46,899 bases of DNA, taken from the NCBI GenBank assembly GCA_964640385.1, contig CAZXFL010000014.1:1-46899 (forward strand), in the 5' to 3' direction. A program made the position numbers and the translations under genes. This document shows, piece after piece, positions 40,106-46,899 of the stretch; position 1 is the first letter of the stretch, and every line of letters begins with the position of its first letter. Under the pieces are notes generated by a model. It worked only from the letters and a program-made list of their open reading frames with translations, did no database searches and was not told the origin of the DNA. The stretch is from JBBDIK01 sp964640385. Lineage in GTDB: Bacteria; Actinomycetota; UBA4738; JBBDHU01.

Positions 40106-42361
40106 GTGAGCGTGACCTCGCCGCTGCTCGGCGGCCTCAACGACATCCAGCGCGAAGCCGTGCTGCACACCGAAGGGCCTGTCTTGATCGTGGCAGGGGC
40201 GGGCAGCGGCAAGACGCGGGCCCTCACGCACCGGATCGCGTTCCTGGTGCGGGAACGGAACGTTGCGCCCGGACAGATCCTCGCGATCACCTTCACGAAC
40301 AAAGCTGCCCGCGAGATGCGCGAGCGGGTCGAGCTGCTGGTCGGCTCGGGCGCGGCCGGCGGCATGTGGCTCCTCACGTTCCACTCGATGTGCGCGCGTC
40401 TGCTCCGCCGTGAGCATCAGCATCTCGGCATCCCGTCGGCGTTCACGATCTATGACGACGGCGACACCGAGCGGCTGATCTCGGGCATCGTCCGCGATCT
40501 CGACATCGACCCCAAGCGGTTCCCGCCCAAGCAGATGGCGGCGGCGATCGGCCGCGCGAAGGACCAGGTGATCGACGCCGACTCGTTCACCGAGATGGCT
40601 TCGAACTTCTACGAGGAGATGATCGCCAAGGTCTATCGCGTCTACGAGACGCGCAAGCGCGAGGCAGGCGCGCTGGACTTCGACGACCTGATCACCGAGA
40701 CGGTGCGGCTGTTCCGAGACCACCCCGACGTACTGCGTCACTACCAGGAGCGGTTCCGCTACCTGCTGGTCGACGAGTACCAGGACACCTCGCGGGCCCA
40801 GTACGAGCTGGTCAACAAGCTCGCGGACCGCTACCGCAACGTCTGCGTCGTAGGCGACGCCGACCAGGGCGTCTACTCCTGGCGCGGCGCCACGATCCAG
40901 AACCTGCTCGACTTCGAGCGCGACTACCCGGATGCGCGGGTCTTCGTGATGGCGCAGAACTACCGCTCGACGGGCAACATCCTGGCCGCGGCGAACGCCG
41001 TGATCGAGCACAACGCGCAGCGCAAGCCCAAGGAGCTGTGGACCGAGGCGGCGCCCGGCGAGCTGGTCACCACCTTCCGCGGCAACGACGAGCACGAGGA
41101 GGCCATGTTCCTCGCCGCAGAGATCGAGCGGCTGCGCGACGACGAGGGCTTCCGGTACCGCGACGTCGCCGTCTTCTACCGCACGAACGCGATGTCGCGT
41201 GTCGTCGAGGACATCTTCATGCGGGTCGGCACGCCCTATCGCGTGTTCGGCGGCGTGCGGTTCTACCAGCGCAAGGAGATCAAGGACGTGCTGGGGTACC
41301 TGCGGCTGATGCTCAACCCGCAGGACGTGATCTCGTTCCGGCGCGTGGTCAACATGCCCAAGCGTGGCATCGGCGACGCGACCGTGGCGGCGCTGGAATC
41401 CTACGCCACCTCCGAGGGCATCGACGTCGTTGAGGCCTGCCGCCGGGTCGACGAGATCGCCGTGCTCAACACGCGCGCCAGGGGCGCCGTGGCAGGCTTC
41501 AACCAGGTGATGGCCGCCATCCAGGCCCACTACGACGAGGGCGCCGGCCCCGCGCGCATGGTGGAGTTCGCTGCCCAGGAGTCCGGCTACCTGCTCGAGC
41601 TCGAGACCGAGCGCTCGATCGAGGCGCAGGGTCGCATCGAGAACCTGCAGGAGCTGTCCGGCGTGGCGATGGAGACCGCGGCGCGTGACCCCGAGGCCGG
41701 GCTCGCGGAGTTCCTCGAGCTGGTCTCACTGGTGGGTGACCAGGACGAGTACGACGAGGACGATTCCACGGTCACGCTGATGACGTTGCACATCGCAAAA
41801 GGGCTGGAGTTCCCGGTCGTGTTCGTCGTCGGCATGGAAGACGGCGTGTTCCCGCACTTCCGCTCGATGACCGACACCAACGAGCTGGAAGAGGAGCGCC
41901 GGCTTGCCTACGTCGGCATCACGCGCGCCCAACAGCGCCTGTACCTGACGCACGCCTGGAGCCGCACCCTGTACGGCCAGACGAACTACAACCCGCCGTC
42001 GCGGTTCCTCGGCGAGATCCCCGCGGCGTTGCTCGACGCCAAGGAGTCCGAGAGCCGCGTGCAGCGCTCGACACGTCGGACCGGCGGCGAAGGCGGCGGC
42101 TACTCGGTCGTCGGGCTGCCCGGTCGCAGCGACGCCGTGCAGGTGCAGCCGGGCTGGACGCCGCCGCAGCCGGCCGGCGTGCCCAAGCGCGACGCCCCCG
42201 CGATCGTGGCGGGCGACACGGTGCAGCACGAGCGCTGGGGCGAGGGCGTGGTGGTCACCACCAGCGGGTACGGCGACGACGCCGAGGCGACGATCCGCTT
42301 CTCCGAGGTGGGGGAGAAGCGGGTGCTGCTCGCCTACGCCCCGCTGCGCAAGATCGGCTAG
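40106..42361 (+). CDS. pcrA: ATP-dependent DNA helicase PcrA/UvrD
   Basis: A 751-residue superfamily 1A helicase for repair and for removing RNA polymerase or RecA from DNA. Motifs in order: LNDIQREAV (Q), GAGSGKTRALTHRI (I), AITFTNKAAREMRER (Ia), DEYQDTSRAQYELV (II), VGDADQGVYSWRGA (III), NYRSTGNIL (IV), LHIAKGLEFPVVFVVG (V) and RRLAYVGITRAQQRLYL (VI). The C-terminal ~50 residues (GDTVQHERWGEGVVV ... ATIRF) are the Tudor-like domain that PcrA uses to bind RNA polymerase. Confidence 0.96.
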   Translation: MSVTSPLLGGLNDIQREAVLHTEGPVLIVAGAGSGKTRALTHRIAFLVRERNVAPGQILAITFTNKAAREMRERVELLVGSGAAGGMWLLTFHSMCARLLRREHQHLGIPSAFTIYDDGDTERLISGIVRDLDIDPKRFPPKQMAAAIGRAKDQVIDADSFTEMASNFYEEMIAKVYRVYETRKREAGALDFDDLITETVRLFRDHPDVLRHYQERFRYLLVDEYQDTSRAQYELVNKLADRYRNVCVVGDADQGVYSWRGATIQNLLDFERDYPDARVFVMAQNYRSTGNILAAANAVIEHNAQRKPKELWTEAAPGELVTTFRGNDEHEEAMFLAAEIERLRDDEGFRYRDVAVFYRTNAMSRVVEDIFMRVGTPYRVFGGVRFYQRKEIKDVLGYLRLMLNPQDVISFRRVVNMPKRGIGDATVAALESYATSEGIDVVEACRRVDEIAVLNTRARGAVAGFNQVMAAIQAHYDEGAGPARMVEFAAQESGYLLELETERSIEAQGRIENLQELSGVAMETAARDPEAGLAEFLELVSLVGDQDEYDEDDSTVTLMTLHIAKGLEFPVVFVVGMEDGVFPHFRSMTDTNELEEERRLAYVGITRAQQRLYLTHAWSRTLYGQTNYNPPSRFLGEIPAALLDAKESESRVQRSTRRTGGEGGGYSVVGLPGRSDAVQVQPGWTPPQPAGVPKRDAPAIVAGDTVQHERWGEGVVVTTSGYGDDAEATIRFSEVGEKRVLLAYAPLRKIG

Positions 42362-42373
42362 CCCGCTCGCCGC

Positions 42374-42389
42374 TACCTAACCCTAGGTA
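42374..42389. repeat. Inverted repeat TACCTA-ACCC-TAGGTA
   Basis: A perfect six-base inverted repeat with a four-base spacer, 12 bases after the helicase stop and about 90 bases before the small secreted-protein gene. It may be an operator or overlap a promoter of that gene. The helix is AT-richer than its surroundings and lacks a U-run. Confidence 0.4.
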
Positions 42390-42478
42390 AGACCATCGTT
42401 CCAACCTTCTGCCCGATGCGCGCGATGGCCCGGGCGGGCCATCATGAGCCTCCCCTCGGTACGGCTCGGAGGCAGCAC

Positions 42479-42838
42479 GTGAAGAAGTTCCTGGCAGCGC
42501 TCGTGGTGACAGCGGGCGCCCTCTCGATCGCAAGCGGCGGCGTCGGTATCGCCCTCGTGGACTCGACTCCTTCCTTCGGTGACCGCGAGTTCATCTCGCT
42601 GGAGGGCGGTGGCCTGAGCCATCATCTCGACGACACGATCACGATGACCTGCACCCAGGGCGGCGTGACCGTGATGCACGACGCGTCGACGGCGGCCGGC
42701 TACGGCGCGTACTTCCAGCTCGGCCCCACCAACAGATGGACCGGAGGGGCCGCGGTGTGCACCACCAAGCTGGTGAAGTACTCGAAGTCCGGCACCCCGC
42801 GCGTGCTCGATGAGTTCTCCTTCGCCGCGGCCGGCTGA
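42479..42838 (+). CDS. Small secreted protein of unknown function
   Basis: A 119-residue protein with a clear signal peptide: KKFLAALVVTAGALSIASGG at the start. The mature part is polar, contains two Cys (in MTCTQGG and AVCTTKL) that could form a disulfide, and shows no family I recognise. The GTG start is preceded by GGAGG and directly places the charged signal-peptide start; an ATG 63 bases upstream would add a non-signal Arg/His-rich stretch. It is followed by the S9 peptidase gene on the same strand. Confidence 0.7.
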   Translation: MKKFLAALVVTAGALSIASGGVGIALVDSTPSFGDREFISLEGGGLSHHLDDTITMTCTQGGVTVMHDASTAAGYGAYFQLGPTNRWTGGAAVCTTKLVKYSKSGTPRVLDEFSFAAAG

Positions 42839-42839
42839 A

Positions 42840-42904
42840 CACCTCTCTGCAGCATCCGCTCCATCCATGGGACTATCTCCTCCACATCCGTGAGAGGAGA
42901 GGTG
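42840..42904 (+). promoter_or_regulatory. Inverted repeat that covers the S9 peptidase ribosome-binding site
   Basis: CACCTCTC (42840-42847), just after the stop of the secreted-protein gene, is the exact complement of GAGAGGTG (42897-42904), which includes part of the Shine-Dalgarno of the peptidase gene. In a read-through transcript the pairing could hide the site. The 49-base loop makes this tentative. Confidence 0.35.
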
Positions 42905-42906
42905 CC

Positions 42907-44865
42907 GTGCGAGGGATGCAGCCTGACGACGTCTATCGGCTGATGGGCGCCGGGGACCCGCGCCTGTCGCCCGACGGCACGACCGCCGCCTACGTCGCTG
43001 CCTGGATCGACGAGGAACAGCACGAGCCCCGCAGCGCGATCTGGACGGTGCCGGCCGACGGGTCGGCGGCGCCGCGCCGGCTGACGTTCGGGGGCACACG
43101 CGACGCGTCTCCCCGGTGGTCGCCGGACGGACGCTGGCTCGCCTTCACCTCGGCCCGCGACGAGGACCCCCCGCAGCTGTTCGTGCTGCCGGTCGACGGT
43201 CCCGGAGAGTCGCGCCGGCTCACCACGCTGCGCGGCGCCATCGAGAACGTCGAGTGGTCGCCGGACAGCACGCGCATCGCGTTCGTGGCCCGCGCGCACG
43301 ACCCCGCCGACGACATCGAGGAGGTGGCGAAGCGCCCGCCGCGGCGCTTCACCCGCCTGCAGTTCCGCCTGGACAACNNNNNNNNNNGGGGTGGACCCAG
43401 GGACGGACCCACCATCTCTACGTGGTGGGTCTGGACGACGCGGAGCCCGTGCAGCTCACCGATGGCGACGCCGAGGACCAGATGCCCGCGTGGTCGCCCG
43501 ACGGCGCCACGATCGCCTTCGTGTCGGCGCGTCACGAGGACTGGGACCTCGGGACGGCGACCGACATCTACACGATCGATGCCCACGGCGGCGTGCCCCA
43601 GCGCGTGACCGCAACGGACGGCTCCTGCCTGCTGCCGGCGTGGTCGCCGGCCGGTGACCGGATCTCCTACGTGTTCATCCCGGGTGAGTTCGACGAGCCG
43701 CGGCACGGGCGGATCGCCGTCCTCGATCTCGCCTCCGGCGTCCGTACGGTGCTCACCGAGGCGCTGGATCGCAACGCGGCGCCGTTCCCGGCGATGCGCG
43801 GCCCGATCTGGGACGGCGACCGGATCGTGTTCCCCGCCGAGGACGCCGGCACGATGCCGCTGTTCGAGGTGCCGGCCGACGGGGCAGGCCCCGCCGTTCG
43901 AAGGGCCGCCCCGGGGGGCTCGCTCACCGGTTTCGATCTGCTCGGCGAGCGCTTCGCCGCCACCGTCTCGACCCCGACCAGCCCGCCCCAGGTGTTCGTC
44001 GACGGACGCCGCGTGACCGACCTGGGCGCGGCGCTGGTCGCCGAGGTCGAGTTCGCCGAGCCGGAGCCGTTCGTCGCGTTCGCGCCCGACGGCGCCGACG
44101 TGCCGGCCTGGATCATCCGACCACCCGGCTTCGACCCCGACCAGCAGTACCCGGCCGTGCTCAACATCCACGGCGGCCCGTTCACCCAGTACGGCGAGAG
44201 GTTCTTCGACGAGTTCCAGGTGGAGGCGGGCGCGGGCTACGTGGTGCTGTATGCGAACCCGCGCGGCTCCTCGGGCTACGGGGAGGACTGGGGTCGCGCG
44301 ATCCGCGGGCCGGTGGAGGGCGGGCCCGGCTGGGGGTCGGTCGACTACGACGACCTGATGGCGGTGACCGACGAGGCGATCAAGCGCTTCCCGTTCATCG
44401 ACCCGGAGCGGATCGGCGTGATGGGCGGCTCCTACGGCGGCTATATGACGTCGTGGATCATCGGGCACACCGACCGGTTCCGCTGCGCGATCTCGGAACG
44501 GGCGGTCAACGAGATGGCGTCGGAGGACGGCTCGGCCGACTTCGCCGGGTTCTTCCGGGGCTACGTGGGCGCGCACCCATGGGAGGCGCCCGAGGCCTAC
44601 CGGCAGATCTCGCCCCTCACCTACGCCGAGCAGATCACCACGCCGACGCTGATCCTGCACTCCGAGGACGACCTTCGCTGCCCGATCAACCAGGGGGAGC
44701 AGCTGTTCACGGTGCTGCGGGCGCTGAAGCGCGAGGTCGAGTTCGTGCGGTTNNNNNNNNNNCCCGGGGGAGAGCCACGAGCTGACGCGCTCTGGGAGCC
44801 CGACGCACCGGGTGCAGCGCTTCGAGCTGGTGCTGGCCTGGCTCGACCGGTACCTGCGGGACTAG
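42907..44865 (+). CDS. S9 family acyl-peptidase (prolyl oligopeptidase family), interrupted by two gaps
   Basis: An N-terminal propeller of WD40-like strands (WSPDGRWLAFTSARDEDPPQL, WSPDGATIAFVSAR) is followed by a C-terminal alpha/beta hydrolase domain of an acylaminoacyl-peptidase/DPP-like enzyme. Catalytic Ser is in MGGSYGGYMT, Asp in HSEDDLRCP and His in the segment GESHELTRSG after the last gap. The reading frame appears broken only because of the two N runs; about 650 residues in all. No signal peptide is seen, so it is probably cytosolic. The GTG start follows AGGAGAGG. Confidence 0.88.
43378..43387. other. Assembly gap (10 N) inside the S9 peptidase gene
   Basis: The frame before the gap ends RLDN and the frame after it resumes GWTQGRTHHLYVVG. 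The two join in frame only if the missing length is 2 modulo 3, so ten N is wrong; two bases would suffice. Confidence 0.99.
44753..44762. other. Assembly gap (10 N) inside the S9 peptidase gene, probably of zero length
   Basis: Removing the N run joins CGGTT to CCCGGGGGAG and restores RFPGESHEL, the expected context of the catalytic His. Real missing sequence is therefore probably none (or a multiple of three). Confidence 0.95.
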
Positions 44866-46313
44866 CCCAGCCGATCGAGCGCGTTGCGCGTGATCCGGTC
44901 CACGGCCGGGTCCTCCAAGCCGTAGGCCCAGTCGGTCACGCCGACGTTGACCACCGTGCCGCCGCCCTCGATCGTGAAGACGCCGAGCACGGCGTGGTTG
45001 TTGGCGATCTCGTGCACGTGGTCGCGCCAGTCGGCGCCCCAGAGCGCCTCGGCGGTGTTCTCCAGCTCGCCGGGCTCGTGCGCGTAGCGCGAGGGCTGCT
45101 CCCGCTGGGCCCACAGGTGGGCGGGCGCGGTCGCGAGCACCTCGAGCGTCGCGGGCGCGCCGTCGGCGTGGGTCGGGACGGGGAGCCCGTCGGGCCCGGT
45201 GGCGAGCTCCACGCCGTCAACCTCGTACGCGACGATCGTGTGATCGAGGCCGAGCGCATCGCCGTAGCACAGGCCGGTGTCCTCGAAGAGCCAGTGCTCC
45301 GGACGGTGCACGGTGAACGCGCCAGAGGCGCGCGGCACGCCCAGCCCGTACCGCGAGTAGCCGCCGCGCGTGAACGTGAGGCCGATCGTGCTCGTCTCCG
45401 GCCATCCGATCCGTCGCTCGGACCAGGGGCCCGACAGCAGCCGGGCATCGGGGGTCGCGAGCACGGGGTCCTCATCGCAGCGGTACTTGAAGCAGGTCAT
45501 CGTGTCGACGGCGTGATCGAACCGCACCTGCCAGTAGCAGGTGTTGCCGCTGAAGATCGCCGCGTTGCCGCCGGCGCCGGTGTGCGCGTCCAACGCCTCG
45601 CGCATGCCCCACGACCAGTACTCGTCGTGCCCGACGCACGCGAACAGGTGGTAGCCGTCGAGCACCCCGGGCACGGTCTCGAGGTCGGTGCTGATCGCGA
45701 CGTCGAACCGGTAGCCGTTGCGCTCGGCCCAGTGGGCGAACGGGCGCTCCCAGTTCCACCAGCCGGCGCCGCCGCTCCACACCGATACGCCCAGCGGCTC
45801 CGCCCACTCGAAGAACCACAGCGCCTCGCGGTCGGGGTGCGGCTGCATCTTGCGACGGTGGGGCTCGGGCTTCGTCAGGAACCCGGGCGCCATTGGCCGC
45901 AGCATCGAGACCTGTGTGCCGCCGGTGTAGAGCGACGGGCCGCCCCAGTCGTTGTAGGCGTCGTACGTGCTGGTCGACAGCACCAGCAGGATCGGCGCGC
46001 GCTCGCGCCCGCCCGCCCGCACGACCAGGAATGCCTCGGCGCGCTCGTCGCCGGCGGTCAGCGTGACCGCGTAGTAGCCGCTGGGCCAGTCACCGACGGG
46101 GATCTCCAGGGACACCGGCCAGTCGCAGCCGTTCGCGCTGGCGTCGGTCGGGGTCGCGTGGTTGCCCGCGATGCCGGCGCCGCGCCAGACCTCGAGCGGC
46201 TCGGCGCCATCCCGCGTCACCGTGACCTCGAACCTGTGGGCGTCCGTGGAGGCGTGGACGCCGACGGACTGTCCGGGTTCGACGGAGCGCGGCCAGCAGT
46301 ACGCCTTGAGCAT
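44862..46313 (-). CDS. N,N-dimethylformamidase large-subunit-like protein
   Basis: A 483-residue protein resembling the C-terminal domain of the dimethylformamidase beta subunit. Features are ILLVLSTSTYDAYNDWGGPSLY, MLRPMAPGFLTKPEPHRRK, FFEWAEPLGV, DVAISTDLETVPGVLDGYH and VGHDEYWSWGMREAL. No small alpha subunit is nearby, and many relatives are of unknown substrate, so an amidase role is a family-based guess. The ATG is chosen at MLKAYCWPRS, overlapping the stop of the 54-residue gene by one base; longer readings upstream are Arg-rich. It converges with the peptidase gene and overlaps it by four bases. Confidence 0.75.
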   Translation of the reverse strand: MLKAYCWPRSVEPGQSVGVHASTDAHRFEVTVTRDGAEPLEVWRGAGIAGNHATPTDASANGCDWPVSLEIPVGDWPSGYYAVTLTAGDERAEAFLVVRAGGRERAPILLVLSTSTYDAYNDWGGPSLYTGGTQVSMLRPMAPGFLTKPEPHRRKMQPHPDREALWFFEWAEPLGVSVWSGGAGWWNWERPFAHWAERNGYRFDVAISTDLETVPGVLDGYHLFACVGHDEYWSWGMREALDAHTGAGGNAAIFSGNTCYWQVRFDHAVDTMTCFKYRCDEDPVLATPDARLLSGPWSERRIGWPETSTIGLTFTRGGYSRYGLGVPRASGAFTVHRPEHWLFEDTGLCYGDALGLDHTIVAYEVDGVELATGPDGLPVPTHADGAPATLEVLATAPAHLWAQREQPSRYAHEPGELENTAEALWGADWRDHVHEIANNHAVLGVFTIEGGGTVVNVGVTDWAYGLEDPAVDRITRNALDRLG

Positions 46314-46477
46314 CAGCGGGTGAGGGCCAGGTAGCCGGCGACGACGATCAGCGCGCCCACGAACACCGGGGCGATCACCCACGCGAGGCCGAGGCGGCCA
46401 CGATAGGGGCCGAGCGTCCCGACCTTGGTGGTGGGCTTGAGGCCCGGCGGACGGATCGTGATCCTCTTGCGCGCCAC
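46313..46477 (-). CDS. 54-residue single-pass membrane protein, unknown
   Basis: The protein has a basic N-terminus (ARKRITIRPPGLKPTTKV), then GPYRGRLGLAW and one membrane helix (VIAPVFVGALIVVAGYLAL). No family is recognised. It is supported by context: a TAGACT six bases before the GTG start, and a TGATG stop/start overlap with the dimethylformamidase-like gene, so the two are probably an operon. Confidence 0.65.
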   Translation of the reverse strand: MARKRITIRPPGLKPTTKVGTLGPYRGRLGLAWVIAPVFVGALIVVAGYLALTR

Positions 46478-46483
46478 GGCCCG

Positions 46484-46489
46484 AGTCTA
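46484..46489 (-). promoter_or_regulatory. -10 element of the 54-residue gene (TAGACT)
   Basis: The hexamer is six bases before the GTG. Its first three bases are also the TAG stop of the upstream hydrolase gene, so the promoter and the end of that gene are merged. Confidence 0.6.
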
Positions 46490-46899
46490 CGAGCCGAGCC
46501 CGCGCACGAACCCCTCGATCTGGTCGAGCATCACGCTCGTGTCGCCCGCCCAGAACGGGTGGTCGGCGCCCTCGAGCGGCACGAACCGAGCTCCCGCGAT
46601 GTGATCGGCCAGCCACTGCACCTCGTCGAACGGGCAGAGCACGTCGTCACGCCGCGCGAAGACGAGGGTCGGGCAGACGATCGCCGGCAGCATATCGCGC
46701 ACGTCGGTGGCGTACGTGAGGCGCGTGGCGGCGACGACGGTCTCCGCATCTGCCGACGCGGCCATCATCGCCGTGAACCAGGCGACCGCCTCGGGGTCGG
46801 TGGCGAGGCTCGGCGCCATCCACTCGTAGAACTCCTTCGCGAAGGCGCGCGTGCCCCACTCGGCGCGCAGCTGGTCCACCCACGGGTCGAGCACTTCCT
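46487..46899 (-). CDS. Alpha/beta hydrolase, C-terminal part (partial)
   Basis: About 137 residues reach the window edge; the N-terminus and nucleophile are outside. The visible part has a cap-like helical region (WGTRAFAKEFYEWM), then MLPAIVCPTLVFARRDDVLCP with the acidic catalytic residue (Asp) after the strand, and PLEGADHPFWAGD with the catalytic His. This is the usual pattern of epoxide-hydrolase or lactonase-like alpha/beta hydrolases. Substrate unknown. Confidence 0.8.
   Translation of the reverse strand, partial: EVLDPWVDQLRAEWGTRAFAKEFYEWMAPSLATDPEAVAWFTAMMAASADAETVVAATRLTYATDVRDMLPAIVCPTLVFARRDDVLCPFDEVQWLADHIAGARFVPLEGADHPFWAGDTSVMLDQIEGFVRGLGS

Noticed and set aside
43116..46334. 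A 1072-codon + frame joining the S9 peptidase to the region antisense to the dimethylformamidase-like gene
   Set aside because: It exists only because the 10-N gaps are read through and the last gap shifts the frame past the real stop at 44863.

Overview
The window is high-GC DNA from an actinobacterium (Actinomycetota), probably a metagenome scaffold because it holds three 10-N gaps. The evidence is the gene order (the long tuf-S10-spc-alpha ribosomal cluster running into rplM-rpsI, then glmM-glmS-acpS-nnr-alr-tsa-groESL), frequent GTG starts, a GuaB3-type IMP dehydrogenase, a class E-like sortase, CIRCE control of groESL and many apparently leaderless genes. I cannot place it to a family from sequence alone.

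Layout. (1) 1-14793: the 3' end of tuf followed by about 30 ribosomal-protein and associated genes on the + strand (rpsJ to rplO, secY, adk, map, infA, rpmJ, rpsM, rpsK, rpoA, rplQ), mostly with 1-4 base stop/start overlaps. rpsD, often found between rpsK and rpoA in actinobacteria, is absent. (2) 14794-17052: a disturbed interval where truA is cut off just before its catalytic Asp, a secreted Asp-box (sialidase-like) protein sits on the - strand, and a J-domain membrane protein is frameshifted. (3) 17053-18210: rplM with a long lysine-rich histone-H1-like tail, then rpsI. (4) 18255-24871: a small DUF2007-like gene and glmM fire divergently from one symmetric -10 palindrome; then glmS (amino sugars for the wall), acpS, nnr and alr. 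(5) 24868-30106: an Ntn-type P1 peptidase, a family 4 uracil-DNA glycosylase, the t6A genes tsaE-tsaB-rimI-tsaD, and a sugar-nucleotide epimerase-like SDR in which His replaces the catalytic Tyr. (6) 30146-32192: groES-groEL with promoter, CIRCE operator and terminator hairpin. (7) 32200-39931: a membrane protein, a COG3379 phosphohydrolase coupled to APS kinase, guaB3 (with a probable short leader ORF), guaA, an MFS exporter and a convergent sortase. (8) 40062-46899: past the first gap, a PcrA/UvrD helicase, a small secreted protein, an S9 peptidase split by two gaps, a dimethylformamidase-like protein, a 54-residue membrane protein and the C-terminal part of an alpha/beta hydrolase.

The genes are mainly core: translation, secretion, protein maturation, tRNA modification, cell-wall precursors, chaperonin and GMP synthesis. 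The most striking pattern is a TAnnnT hexamer placed 6-7 bases before the start codon of many genes, pointing to leaderless transcription and allowing the +1 to be predicted elsewhere. By that rule rplM and the COG3379-cysC pair should have transcripts beginning with a hairpin plus U-run, and guaB3 should be preceded by a leaderless 21-codon ORF. The COG3379-APS kinase pair is the best candidate here for an uncharacterised system. No rRNA, tRNA, CRISPR or insertion sequence was recognised.
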